A stretch of DNA of 33,745 nucleotides from an uncultured Bacilli bacterium (GTDB lineage: Bacteria; Bacillota_I; Bacilli_A; RF39; UBA660): positions 1-33,745 of the forward strand of contig CAJTXY010000015.1 of NCBI GenBank assembly GCA_910583685.1, written 5' to 3'. The notes beneath the pieces were generated by a model. That model ran no database searches, was not told where the DNA came from, and saw only the letters and a list, made by a program, of their open reading frames with translations. Positions within the stretch are counted from its first letter, which is position 1. Each line of letters starts with the position of its first letter. The position numbers and the translations under genes were made by a program. Below, one piece after another: positions 15,787 to 24,279 of this stretch.

Positions 15787-15969
15787 TTATTGACAACTTG
15801 CCGCATCTGGATCAACACAATTATTAAGCTCTTCTTCTAATGTTCCAATAAAATCTATTGCACTTTTCCTAGTAAAAGCCATCGTACTAATCAAAAGTGT
15901 CATAATAAGCATCGCCATAATTAAAATTCCATATAATACAGTAGAAACTGCAAATCCTCTTTGATTCAT
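15787..15969 (-). CDS. small pilin-like membrane protein
   Basis: 60 residues. The N-terminus resembles a class III (prepilin) signal: a short polar leader ending in RG, then F6 and about 23 hydrophobic residues (FAVSTVLYGILIM...). The glutamate normally at mature position 5 is absent (Thr10 there), so it is at best an atypical pseudopilin. The remainder is a short amphipathic helix and a tail with C51 and C59 that could form a disulfide. The start follows GAGGGATGATAT. It lies between rsmD (32 bp) and the hrcA promoter, in the place where B. subtilis has coaD. Function unknown; it could equally be an ordinary small membrane protein. Confidence 0.7.
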   Translation of the reverse strand: MNQRGFAVSTVLYGILIMAMLIMTLLISTMAFTRKSAIDFIGTLEEELNNCVDPDAASCQ

Positions 15970-16001
15970 ATATCATCCCTCTATTCTTTATTATAACGAA
16001 T

Positions 16002-16544
16002 CTATTTTAAAATTACTATATATTTATCACCATACTTCTTATTTTTTACAATAGAAAAAGAAAGATTGTCTGGAATTCGTGCAAGATCATTCGTCTCACA
16101 AACAATAATCCCCCCATCACGTAATAACTGATTGGAATCAATCAGCTTTAAAGATTTTTCTACATAGTCAGTATCATATGGAGGATCCAAAAAAATAACA
16201 TCAAATAAAAGGCCCTTATTTTTTAAATATAATAAACATTTTTCAAAAGAATAATTCATAATCTCCACTTGATTACAAATATCAAATTTCTCTACATTCC
16301 TTAAAATCACCCGTACGGCCTCACGACTTTTATCATTACAGTAACAAAATTTTGCTCCCTGAGAAAGAGCCTCAATCGCTAAATTGCCACTTCCAGAAAA
16401 TAAATCAAGAACCACACTCTCTTTAATATCTTCTTGAATAATAGCAAACAAGGACTCTTTTACGCGATCCATAGTAGGACGAGTTCCTTTTAAAAAAAAG
16501 CCTTCAATCTCACGTCCCTTTAATAATCCACTAATCACTTTCAT
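16002..16544 (-). CDS. rsmD: 16S rRNA (guanine(966)-N2)-methyltransferase RsmD
   Basis: 180 residues from the ATG at 16544. Methylates the exocyclic amine of 16S rRNA G966 with SAM. Seen: VISGLLKGREI at the N-terminus, the RPTMDRVKESLF block, the SAM motif VLDLFSGSGNLAIEALS, and the catalytic DPPYDTDY motif. The start overlaps the stop of the ylbF-like gene as ATGA, showing translational coupling; a longer reading from 16574 would run 30 bp into that gene without a site of its own. In Bacillus the orthologue ylbH also follows ylbF/ylbG. Confidence 0.94.
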   Translation of the reverse strand: MKVISGLLKGREIEGFFLKGTRPTMDRVKESLFAIIQEDIKESVVLDLFSGSGNLAIEALSQGAKFCYCNDKSREAVRVILRNVEKFDICNQVEIMNYSFEKCLLYLKNKGLLFDVIFLDPPYDTDYVEKSLKLIDSNQLLRDGGIIVCETNDLARIPDNLSFSIVKNKKYGDKYIVILK

Positions 16545-16792
16545 TGGCATCCCCCTAATTGTTCCTTCAAACATTTATTAATTTCTAGTATCAAAAAATT
16601 AACTTCATTTTCGCATTTTCTATAAGCATATACTTTTTCATCCTGAAGTGCTTCCATATCTTTTTTTTGTAATTTCTCATATAACTCTTGATCATTTAAA
16701 ATTTCTTTTTGGATTGCCAAAAGTTCTTTCATACTTCTACACTCATTTAATTCTTTTTTTAACTGATCTAGTTTATCTAACAATTCTAGCAT
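16541..16792 (-). CDS. YlbF-like small helical protein
   Basis: 83 residues from the ATG at 16792, which follows GGTGAT; the upstream ATG at 16819 lies inside a hairpin and has no site. Entirely helical and charged (LLDKLDQLKKEL... ELYEKLQKKDMEAL), the pattern of the Com_YlbF/YmcA family. In Bacillus, YlbF (RicF) joins YmcA and YaaT in a complex that promotes RNA maturation, competence and sporulation. Assignment rests on pattern plus position in the ylbD-ylbE-ylbF-rsmD order. The protein is shorter than Bacillus YlbF (about 150 residues), so it may be a reduced member or a position-equivalent only. It shares ATGA with rsmD. Confidence 0.6.
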   Translation of the reverse strand: MLELLDKLDQLKKELNECRSMKELLAIQKEILNDQELYEKLQKKDMEALQDEKVYAYRKCENEVNFLILEINKCLKEQLGGCQ

Positions 16793-16804
16793 TTTATCAC
16801 CAAT

Positions 16805-16830
16805 AAAAGAGTAACACAAATTACTCTTTT
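16805..16830 (-). terminator. hairpin after the ylbE-like gene
   Basis: Perfect 10-bp stem (16805-16814 with 16821-16830) and 6-nt loop, starting 6 bp after the ylbE-like stop. On the minus strand the stem ends in TTTT followed by ATTGG, so termination may be partial. It lies just before the ylbF ribosome-binding site. Confidence 0.5.
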
Positions 16831-16836
16831 TTTCAA

Positions 16837-17058
16837 TTACGTGAACACATCAATAATAGAGGTAATCATATCCAAACGATTTGAAAATTTTTCAATCTTA
16901 TCAACTGGTGTTAGTTTATACCGACTCTTCATTTCTGCTTCTATTTCTTTTAGAAAGTAAGGAGAACGATTCAAATATTTATACCAATGGGAGTTTTCTC
17001 GCAAATAACGATAAAGATTGGGATTATTGCGAATTGCTATCTGTGTTTCAATAAACAT
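16837..17058 (-). CDS. ylbE: YlbE-like protein
   Basis: 73 residues, close to the 79 of Bacillus YlbE. The pattern NPNLYRYLRENSHWYKYLNRSP, followed by a KxTPVDKIEKFSNRLDMI-type segment, matches the YlbE-like family as I remember it. Function is unknown in Bacillus too. The ATG shares one base with the ylbD stop (TAATG), so the two are translationally coupled. Position between ylbD and ylbF is the same as in B. subtilis and is the best support. Confidence 0.7.
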   Translation of the reverse strand: MFIETQIAIRNNPNLYRYLRENSHWYKYLNRSPYFLKEIEAEMKSRYKLTPVDKIEKFSNRLDMITSIIDVFT

Positions 17059-17429
17059 TAATCATCAAAGTACTTATACATTGGCCTTGGTTCATACTGA
17101 TCGCTCTTTAAAGCACTACTAGTCCCACTACCAATTCCAATATCTTGTAGCAATCCTATCGTTTTTTGAAGACTTCCTACCGTCTTTTGAACAGAATCCA
17201 AATCCACACTTTTAACCATATTGATAAGCTCACTCATAGAAGAAGTTTTACTTTTACTGCTAACACCTGCCAAACTTTTATTGCCCAAATAATTATCCCA
17301 TACATTACTTTTTTCACCGTATAGTTCAAATAATTCATAAAAATCCTGCCAAGTGGTTTTATGATTCATCACTGAGTTTGCAAGTTCTGGATGCAACTTC
17401 ACAAAACTCTTAAAACTTTCTTTCGACAT
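17058..17429 (-). CDS. ylbD: YlbD-family putative spore coat protein
   Basis: 123 residues. The N-terminal part (FKSFVKLHPELANSVMNHKTTWQDFYELFELYGE) matches the YlbD coat family pattern: a short helix, HPEL, then KxTWQxxYE and an acidic aromatic segment. A Ser/Lys-rich middle and a helical repeat-like stretch around SVQKTVGSLQKTIGLLQ follow, with a Tyr/Pro tail (YEPRPMYKYFDD), a composition seen in coat proteins. The start follows AGGTGATGTT. It is first in ylbD-ylbE and probably expressed in the mother cell, although I could not identify a clear sporulation sigma promoter. Confidence 0.7.
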   Translation of the reverse strand: MSKESFKSFVKLHPELANSVMNHKTTWQDFYELFELYGEKSNVWDNYLGNKSLAGVSSKSKTSSMSELINMVKSVDLDSVQKTVGSLQKTIGLLQDIGIGSGTSSALKSDQYEPRPMYKYFDD

Positions 17430-17465
17430 AACATCACCTATAAAAGTATATGAATTATCAAAGTA

Positions 17466-18377
17466 TTATTGACTAAAAGTCGAAAGAAGTTTAAAAACAG
17501 AGTTTTCATAGCAGAAGAAAAGGTCGCTTATTTTAAAAAAGTCAATCGTAATTTCTAACTCTTCCAATGCTTCAAAAATTGTTTTTTCATAAATCAGGTC
17601 ATTTAATCTCAAAACTTTTTGTGGAGGTAGAAAAAGATCCATAACATATTCTGATAAAACATCACCTAAAATATAACCCATTTTTTTAAAGGGAGAAAAA
17701 CTATAATTTTTCATATACTGATAAATCTTTTCAATTTTATAAGGAGTATTGGAAAAATTTATCTTTTTTTCCTTTTGGTATACTTTAAAAATTGTATTTT
17801 CAAAGTGATAGCGTTGAATTGTCCTCCGTGTATCTTCAAAACGCTTTAAACGAAAATAGGAAAGTTCCCTCTCATCATAACCCCTCTCTCTTAAAAAAGT
17901 AAGTGCCTGCTTTTCAAAGTAAATAGAGATAAATTCACTAAGGCTCTCTCTCGTCATTTGATAAGAACACTTAGAAAAGCTGCGGTTTGTTAGATGAAAA
18001 AATTCATGAACTAGAACAATAAAGTCCTCTAAAGTATTCGTAAGTGAAAGCTTAATAAAAGGCACTTTTTGATAATACCCTGCTCTATGAATTCCTCTAG
18101 AACAGGGAAAGAAAACAATACGTTTATCTTTAAGAAGAAGGGAAAACTTCTCTTCCAAAGAAGACGAGAAACAAGCTAAAAACTGTCTCATCAAAATAAT
18201 AGTATGCTCCTTACTAATATAAGTAAAATGATTAAAAGAAAGAACACCAGAAAAAGAAAGTCTTTTTAACTCTTGTAATAGTCTTTCTATCAATAAAGAG
18301 TCTTGTATCGTATAAGTATTCTGATAAGTATCTTGATATATCTTAAGTCTTTCATTAATAAAATCTAGTTTTCGCAT
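17466..18377 (-). CDS. unassigned HExxH metallopeptidase-like protein
   Basis: 303 residues, no signal peptide, so cytosolic. A zinc-peptidase motif H124-E125-F-F-H128 is followed 19 residues later by E148 (ESLSEFISIYFE), the layout of gluzincins; PepF in this window has HExxH-x23-E in LLSEVASL, so a distant M3/M32-like relation is possible. The first 90 residues and the last 130 are helical and match nothing I know. The start follows AGGAGG and the gene lies 24 bp after parC, separated by a hairpin, and 36 bp before ylbD. Substrate and role are unknown. The position next to ylbD makes a sporulation or housekeeping role equally possible. Confidence 0.75.
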   Translation of the reverse strand: MRKLDFINERLKIYQDTYQNTYTIQDSLLIERLLQELKRLSFSGVLSFNHFTYISKEHTIILMRQFLACFSSSLEEKFSLLLKDKRIVFFPCSRGIHRAGYYQKVPFIKLSLTNTLEDFIVLVHEFFHLTNRSFSKCSYQMTRESLSEFISIYFEKQALTFLRERGYDERELSYFRLKRFEDTRRTIQRYHFENTIFKVYQKEKKINFSNTPYKIEKIYQYMKNYSFSPFKKMGYILGDVLSEYVMDLFLPPQKVLRLNDLIYEKTIFEALEELEITIDFFKISDLFFCYENSVFKLLSTFSQ

Positions 18378-18392
18378 ACTTCCTCCTAAAAT

Positions 18393-18420
18393 AGATGACT
18401 CCTAATCTAAGAAGTCATCT
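18393..18420 (-). terminator. hairpin at the end of parC
   Basis: Eleven-bp stem with one G-U wobble on the minus strand (18420-18410 with 18403-18393) and a 6-nt loop, enclosing the parC stop codon. The following bases (ATTTTAGGAGG) give only a weak U-run, so it may be an attenuator. Confidence 0.4.
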
Positions 18421-20936
18421 ATCGTCATTAATCTATCATCAATTTCTTTAAGAGATACTTTTGGTTTCTCTTCCTCTTCGGCCTCTTCCTTCTTATCACT
18501 TACGGAAAAAGTAAGTCTTTCTTTAAGAGCGGTTACAACAAACGCATCATTTAAAGTACCCTTTACCATTTGACTACCAGTAGAATACCGATCTAAAATT
18601 GGCACTTCTGTTGACTTTACGTAAGTAATATCACCATTACGAAGTCCAATTTGTGCTTTTGTAGAAGTAATAAAGGTTTTAATAATCCGATAAGGATTGG
18701 TTTTCACCTCCCGTAATAACAAGAGACCTCTTCTACTTCTAGTAGAGATATCAAGTTCATGAATACGCACTCGCTTTGCACTACCCCTATCTGTAATCAC
18801 CATTACATATTCATCTTCATTATAGTCTAGGTTATTCATAGAAATAACATTATCACCTTTTAAATTGATCCCTTTCACACCACTGGCTTTGACACCAACT
18901 ACAGGAATATCTGCCGCCGCAAATATCAATGTATACCCAGAATCAGTTGTTAACATTACATCTTTTTTCTCCTCATAACAAGCACCAATTAGTTGATCTT
19001 CCCCTTTTAATTTCATACAGACTGTTGGCTTGGAATAACGTTGTAGTTTAAAATCTTTCAAACTGCTTCTTTTAACCATTCCATTGCGACTAGATAAAAT
19101 AATACAAATATCATCCTTAAAATCATAAGCTGGAAGGCAAGAAACAACACTTTCATTCTCAGCAATAGGAATTAAGTTACTGACATGTTTTGGCATATCT
19201 TTCCATTTCAAATCAGGAATCATATGAACTGGTATATGCAAATAATTTCCAAGGGAAGTAAAGACAAGTAAAGTATCGGTTGTATTCATTTCATATAATC
19301 CAATAATATAATCATTTTCTTTCATCGTAGGCTCATCCGTTGACGAAGAATAACTTCTAGGAGAACTACGTTTAATATAACCATCTCGGCTCACCATTAC
19401 GATCGCATCTTCTTTAGGAATCATTGCCGTTGTATCAATCTTAATTTCTGTAATTTCCTCTTTAATCTCTGTAAGACGTGGTGTTGGGTATGCTTTCTTA
19501 ACATCTTTCAAATCTTTTTTCATTACCGTTTTTAAAACATCTTCACTACCAAGGATAGAAGTCAAGCCATTGATGATTTTTTCTAAATTTTCCATTTCCT
19601 GTTCTAATGCCACCACATCTGTATTGGTTAAGCGATATAGTTGCAACGTAACAATTGCCTCTGCTTGTTCTTCACTAAACTCAAATTTTTCTACCAAATT
19701 GACTTTGGCATCTCCCTTATTTTTAGAAGCACGAATCACGGCAATTACTTCATCTAAAATAGAAATACACTTAATCAAGCCTTCTACAATATGATATCTA
19801 GCCTTTGCGTGTCGCAAATCAAACTCAGTTCGACGCTTTACAACATTTCTCTGATGAGCAATAAAGGCATCCAACGCCCCTTCCAATCCTAAAAGTTTAG
19901 GTCTGCGATTTACAATTGATACCATATTAAAATTATAGCTAATTTGCATATCGGTGTTTTTTAATAAGTAGGCCGCAATTAGTTCCTTATTGGCACCTTT
20001 TTTAAGATCAATTACAATACGAACATCTGAGGCTGATTCATCCCTCACTTCAACAATACCATCAATTTTTTTATCAATGCGAATATCATCCATCTTCTTA
20101 ACCATATTCGCCTTATTCGCCTCAAACGGAATCTCTGTAATTACCAGAGAAACTTTTCCTTTTTCTTCTTCAAACGCATATTTACTTTTTACAACAATAC
20201 GTCCTCGTCCTGTTTTATAAGCATCACAAATACCATCAATTCCTTCAATAATAGCACCTGTCGGGAAATCAGGACCCTTAACGTATTTCATTAACGCATC
20301 TAACGAACACTCAGGATGATCAATTCGGTAAATAGCCGCATCGATTACTTCGTTCAAATTATGAGGGGGAATATTCGTTGCATACCCAGCAGAAATTCCC
20401 TGTGCCCCGTAAACTAAAAGTGCTGGAAAACGAGCAGGAAGAACGGTAGGCTCAACTGTGGTATCATCAAAGTTTGGTGCAAACTCAATTGTGTCCTTTT
20501 CAATATCACGAAGCATTTCAGTACTAATTTTAGAAAGACGTGCTTCTGTATAACGATAAGCAGCAGGACTATCTCCATCAATAGACCCATTATTTCCATG
20601 CATATCAATATAAGGAAGGCGAGTCTTCCAAGGTTGACTCATCCGAACCATTGCATCATATATCGAAGTATCACCGTGTGGATGATAGTTACCAATAACA
20701 TCTCCCACAGTCTTAGCACTCTTTCGATACCCCTTATCATAAGTATTCCGTTCTTTATGCATTGAATAAAGAATACGACGTTGTACTGGTTTTAAACCAT
20801 CTCTGGCATCAGGAATCGCACGATCTTGAATAATATATTTAGAATAACTTCCAAATCGTTCTCCCATAATATCTTCCAGCGTATAGTCAAATATCTTTTC
20901 TATAACCTCTGTTGTCTCATTTTTCTTTCTTGGCAT
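18402..20936 (-). CDS. parC: DNA topoisomerase IV subunit A
   Basis: 844 residues from the ATG at 20936. Breakage-reunion subunit that decatenates chromosomes. The catalytic tyrosine is Y129 in AAYRYTEARLS. The MHGNNGSIDGD segment identifies ParC rather than GyrA, which has GQGNFGS. The quinolone-resistance region reads HPHGDTSIYDAM: Thr90 and Asp94 stand where Staphylococcus GrlA has Ser80 and Glu84. The C-terminal part holds degenerate beta-pinwheel blades. The start lies 6 nt after AGGTG; the GTG at 20945 is part of that site. It lies 15 bp after parE, in one transcript. Confidence 0.95.
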   Translation of the reverse strand: MPRKKNETTEVIEKIFDYTLEDIMGERFGSYSKYIIQDRAIPDARDGLKPVQRRILYSMHKERNTYDKGYRKSAKTVGDVIGNYHPHGDTSIYDAMVRMSQPWKTRLPYIDMHGNNGSIDGDSPAAYRYTEARLSKISTEMLRDIEKDTIEFAPNFDDTTVEPTVLPARFPALLVYGAQGISAGYATNIPPHNLNEVIDAAIYRIDHPECSLDALMKYVKGPDFPTGAIIEGIDGICDAYKTGRGRIVVKSKYAFEEEKGKVSLVITEIPFEANKANMVKKMDDIRIDKKIDGIVEVRDESASDVRIVIDLKKGANKELIAAYLLKNTDMQISYNFNMVSIVNRRPKLLGLEGALDAFIAHQRNVVKRRTEFDLRHAKARYHIVEGLIKCISILDEVIAVIRASKNKGDAKVNLVEKFEFSEEQAEAIVTLQLYRLTNTDVVALEQEMENLEKIINGLTSILGSEDVLKTVMKKDLKDVKKAYPTPRLTEIKEEITEIKIDTTAMIPKEDAIVMVSRDGYIKRSSPRSYSSSTDEPTMKENDYIIGLYEMNTTDTLLVFTSLGNYLHIPVHMIPDLKWKDMPKHVSNLIPIAENESVVSCLPAYDFKDDICIILSSRNGMVKRSSLKDFKLQRYSKPTVCMKLKGEDQLIGACYEEKKDVMLTTDSGYTLIFAAADIPVVGVKASGVKGINLKGDNVISMNNLDYNEDEYVMVITDRGSAKRVRIHELDISTRSRRGLLLLREVKTNPYRIIKTFITSTKAQIGLRNGDITYVKSTEVPILDRYSTGSQMVKGTLNDAFVVTALKERLTFSVSDKKEEAEEEEKPKVSLKEIDDRLMTIDDFLD

Positions 20937-20951
20937 ATTGATCACCTACTT

Positions 20952-22853
20952 CTATATTTCGTATTCATCTTCTAGCGTAAATTCTACGTTTTCATCAATC
21001 CATTCTTTACGTGGAGGAACATCATCTCCCATTAACACAGACACACGTTTTTCTGCAAGTTGTGCATCTTCGATATTAACACGAATTAACGTTCTGGTAC
21101 CTGGTTGCATTGTCGTCTCACATAACTGATCGGCATTCATTTCACCAAGTCCTTTATAACGCTGAATATCACATTTCTTACCCTTAGATTTCTCTTTCAT
21201 CTCTTCAATCGTGTAAGCATAATCGATGTTTTTCCCACTTTGAATTTTAAATAGCGGTGGAAGGGCTACAAAAAGTCTACCATCCTCAATTAAAGGTCTC
21301 ATATAACGATAGAAAAATGTTAATAGTAAACACTGAATATGTCCTCCATCTTCATCAGCATCGCTCATAATGATTACTTTGGAATATTCACAGTCCTTAA
21401 TATCAAAATTAGCACCATAACCCGCACCAATCGTATAAATCATTGTATTAATTTCTTCATTTTTTAAAATATCTTCTTCCTTGGTCTTTTCTGTATTTAA
21501 AACTTTACCACGTAACGGAAGAATTGCTTGGAATCCACGATCACGTCCTTGTTTTGCAGAACCACCTGCAGAATCTCCCTCGACTAAAAATAGTTCTTTT
21601 TTTGTTTTATCTTTTGATTGGGCAGGAGCCAATTTACCAGATAAGGAACGTTCTTTCGTACTTCTCTTATTTCCCTTTCGAGCCTCTTCTCTAGCACGAC
21701 GGGCTGCCTCTCTTGCAATTTTGCTTTTTAAAGATTTATTAATGATATCAGTTGCCACCGCTCTATTTTCTTCTAAGAAAACACGAATTTGTTCTGATAC
21801 AATATTATCTACCGCAACACGAGCCTGTGGGGTTCCGAGTTTACCTTTGGTTTGCCCCTCAAACTGTAAAATTCCCTCTGGTATTTTCAAACTAATGACA
21901 GCAGTTAAGCCCTCACGAACATCACTACCCTCAAAAGCTTTATCACGCCCTTTGACAAAGCCATTACTCTTGGCATAATCATTAAATACTTTTGTAAGAG
22001 CCGTTTTAAAACCAACCTCGTGCGTTCCTCCATCGATCGTTTTAACATTATTAACAAACGATACAATATTCTCAGAATAAGTATCTGTATACTGCATCGC
22101 AATATCTACTTCTATTTTATCTTTAGTCCCTGTAAATGCCAAAACTTTATGAAGCGTAGTCCGGCCTTTATTCATATCTTCAACAAACTCTTCAATCCCA
22201 CGTTCATAACAGAAAGTAGCACTTCTTTCATCCTCTTCATCGATCACTTCAATAGTAAGACCTTTAATTAAAAAGGCAGACTCCTGCATACGTTCACAGA
22301 TAGTAGTATAAGAAAAATTAGTAGTAGAAAAAATTTCATCATCTGGTAGAAACCGAACTGTAGTTCCTGTTCGATTTGTAGTTCCAATCTTTTTTAAAGA
22401 AACAGAAACATTCCCACCATTCTCACACTTCATATAATATTCGCCTTTATCACGTTTTACAGTCACTTCCAGCCATTTTGATAAAGCATTCACAACACTA
22501 GAACCAACTCCGTGAAGTCCACCTGAAACTTTATAGCCATCACTTTCAAACTTTCCACCAGCATGGAGCACAGTAAAAATAACCTCTGGTGTAGATCTAC
22601 CTGACTCGTGCATTCCCACAGGAAGCCCACGTCCATGATCTTCTACACTAAGAGATTTATCACTATGAATCGTAATGGTAATCTTATCACCAAAACCATT
22701 AATCGCCTCATCAATTGCATTATCAACAATCTCCCATACAAGATGATGAAGACCCCTTTTATCAGTAGAACCAATATACATTCCAGGACGTTTACGAACT
22801 GCTTCTAAACCTTCCAATATCTTAATCGACGAATCATCATATTTTAATGCCAT
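20952..22853 (-). CDS. parE: DNA topoisomerase IV subunit B
   Basis: 633 residues. ATPase subunit of topoisomerase IV. GHKL ATP site: EIVDNAIDEA, VEDHGRGLPVGMH and GGLHGVGSSVVNALS. The TOPRIM metal site is EGDSAGGSAKQGRD with the later DADEDGGHI. The LPLRGKVLNTEK segment and the ParE-type C-terminus (MQPGTRTLIRV, DVPPRKEWI) are present. The start at 22853 follows GGAGTGATAGT. Its promoter is TTGATA-N17-TATAAT upstream, and it is followed at 15 bp by parC. Confidence 0.95.
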   Translation of the reverse strand: MALKYDDSSIKILEGLEAVRKRPGMYIGSTDKRGLHHLVWEIVDNAIDEAINGFGDKITITIHSDKSLSVEDHGRGLPVGMHESGRSTPEVIFTVLHAGGKFESDGYKVSGGLHGVGSSVVNALSKWLEVTVKRDKGEYYMKCENGGNVSVSLKKIGTTNRTGTTVRFLPDDEIFSTTNFSYTTICERMQESAFLIKGLTIEVIDEEDERSATFCYERGIEEFVEDMNKGRTTLHKVLAFTGTKDKIEVDIAMQYTDTYSENIVSFVNNVKTIDGGTHEVGFKTALTKVFNDYAKSNGFVKGRDKAFEGSDVREGLTAVISLKIPEGILQFEGQTKGKLGTPQARVAVDNIVSEQIRVFLEENRAVATDIINKSLKSKIAREAARRAREEARKGNKRSTKERSLSGKLAPAQSKDKTKKELFLVEGDSAGGSAKQGRDRGFQAILPLRGKVLNTEKTKEEDILKNEEINTMIYTIGAGYGANFDIKDCEYSKVIIMSDADEDGGHIQCLLLTFFYRYMRPLIEDGRLFVALPPLFKIQSGKNIDYAYTIEEMKEKSKGKKCDIQRYKGLGEMNADQLCETTMQPGTRTLIRVNIEDAQLAEKRVSVLMGDDVPPRKEWIDENVEFTLEDEYEI

Positions 22854-22880
22854 ACTATCACTCCATTACTTTCCATATTA

Positions 22881-22909
22881 ATTATAACGAAAAATTTTAG
22901 CTTTATCAA
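22881..22909 (-). promoter_or_regulatory. sigma-A promoter of parE-parC
   Basis: Minus strand: TTGATA (22909-22904), a 17-bp spacer and a perfect TATAAT (22886-22881). The leader to the parE ATG is about 20 nt. Further upstream, 22910-23053 holds only an 8-bp stem (22958-22965 with 22971-22978) without a U-run. Confidence 0.75.
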
Positions 22910-23053
22910 ATAATTTGACTGATTTTTACAGAAAAAAAGGCGAAATCTCTTCCACCAAAATAGTAAAACCTACTATTTATTTCATTTATTTCTGCTCAAT
23001 TTCATCCCCGTAAGACGGGTAGAATCCATAATCATTTCAAAGTCAACATTCTC

Positions 23054-23272
23054 TTACTTAAGACTTAGCAACTTTTCTACTTCACTTAAACTACCTTTAT
23101 TGTACCAAACTGTCTTAATATTGGGAAGATAAAAATAGATAATTCTAATCTTATCAGTATAAATGTCCTCTCCTATTTTACAAACTAAATCTGCTGTTTT
23201 CTTAGAATAATGATAATTTACCCAATCCATTTCGGCTTTCACAAACTGAATATTTTCCATAATATCATCCAT
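23054..23272 (-). CDS. small orphan protein of unknown function
   Basis: 72 residues from the ATG at 23272, which follows GGAG by 6 nt; an upstream start at 23296 has no site. The sequence looks like a folded alpha/beta domain: an N-terminal helix, a WVNYHYSKK segment, then two beta strands (KIRIIYFYLP, IKTVWYNKG) and a C-terminal helix. No motif is recognised. It sits alone between miaA and parE with no clear promoter or terminator, so it may be a recent orphan gene or the remnant of a longer one. Confidence 0.5.
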   Translation of the reverse strand: MDDIMENIQFVKAEMDWVNYHYSKKTADLVCKIGEDIYTDKIRIIYFYLPNIKTVWYNKGSLSEVEKLLSLK

Positions 23273-23388
23273 ACTTTTCTCCAAGATAAGCGACACGGAG
23301 AATACAAAAAGGACAAATGTTCAAATTGCCCTATAAATGATTAACCTTAATGATAAAATTTGCAGAAATATAGAAATTTCAATACTTT

Positions 23389-24258
23389 TTAATTTTCCTG
23401 CAATAATTCCTGATATATTAAATCAACAGTATTTGAAAAATTATCAAAGTCAACATCATACCACTTTGTATCAAATTGATGATTAAAAAACGTATATTGA
23501 CGTTTAGCATAATGCCTAGAATTCTTCTGAATCTCTGCTATAACATCTTCAACTCTTTTTTTATTAGAAAAATAATCAATAAATTCTTTATAGCCAATCG
23601 CAGTCTGTAAAGCTTTAGAAGTGGCAAATTGTTCCCGCAAACCTTCCACCTCTTCTAACAATCCATCTCGCATCATACCATAAACGCGTTCATCAATCCG
23701 TTGATATAGTCTCTCTCTAGCAGTAGTAAGTCCAATAACTGAAAAATTATAAAGCTTATGATCCTTATAGTTTGTAAGTTCTTCCCCACTTTCCAACTTG
23801 TTCAAAAGCCGCACCAATCTTTTTCGGTTATGAATATGTACATCACAATCCTGATACTTCTTAATTCTTTCATAAATTTCTTCATTACTAAGATCTGAAT
23901 ATTCTTGATAACTTGTCCCCTCCGTAAACCGGTAATCATATAAGGCCGCTTTCATATAAAGCCCTGTTCCCCCTACAATAATTACATTTTTACCACGAGA
24001 CGTAATCTCCTCTATCAGCCTGCGACAATCCTTTTGATAATCAAATACAGTATAAAAGTCACTCACATCTACAACATCAAATAAATGGTGAACAATTCCT
24101 TCCTTTTCCTCCTCACGTACTTTAGCAGTACCAATATCAAGGTCCCTATAAACTTGCGTAGAGTCTCCATTAATAATCTCTGCATTTAATCTTTTAGCAA
24201 GTTCTACACTAAGTTTTGTCTTCCCAACAGCAGTGGGACCTACAATAACAATAATCAT
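23389..24258 (-). CDS. miaA: tRNA dimethylallyltransferase MiaA
   Basis: 289 residues from the ATG at 24258 (a GTG at 24261 is possible). Transfers a dimethylallyl group to A37 of tRNAs that read codons starting with U. Seen: P-loop GPTAVGKTKLS, the INGDSTQVYRDLDIGTAKV block, the YDYRFTEGTS region, GGTGLYMKA, and the late QTAIGYKEF and KRQYTFF segments of the family. Slightly shorter than typical (about 300-315). It follows mutL by 21 bp, a neighbourhood also known elsewhere (mutL-miaA). Confidence 0.95.
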   Translation of the reverse strand: MIIVIVGPTAVGKTKLSVELAKRLNAEIINGDSTQVYRDLDIGTAKVREEEKEGIVHHLFDVVDVSDFYTVFDYQKDCRRLIEEITSRGKNVIIVGGTGLYMKAALYDYRFTEGTSYQEYSDLSNEEIYERIKKYQDCDVHIHNRKRLVRLLNKLESGEELTNYKDHKLYNFSVIGLTTARERLYQRIDERVYGMMRDGLLEEVEGLREQFATSKALQTAIGYKEFIDYFSNKKRVEDVIAEIQKNSRHYAKRQYTFFNHQFDTKWYDVDFDNFSNTVDLIYQELLQEN

Positions 24259-24279
24259 CACATCCCGCCTTTCTAAGTA

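Noticed and set aside
17418..17424. TGTCGAA at the ylbD start codon as a Spo0A box
   Set aside because: It lies in the coding sequence as a single copy; the same heptamer also occurs by chance inside dnaJ and mutL.
18402..22853. Reading the topoisomerase pair as gyrB-gyrA
   Set aside because: MHGNNGSID near the active tyrosine and the ParE-type LPLRGKVLNTEK segment favour topoisomerase IV; gyrase subunits show GQGNFGS instead.
22958..22978. 8-bp hairpin between parE and the orphan gene as a terminator
   Set aside because: No U-run on the minus strand, and nothing to terminate on the plus strand.
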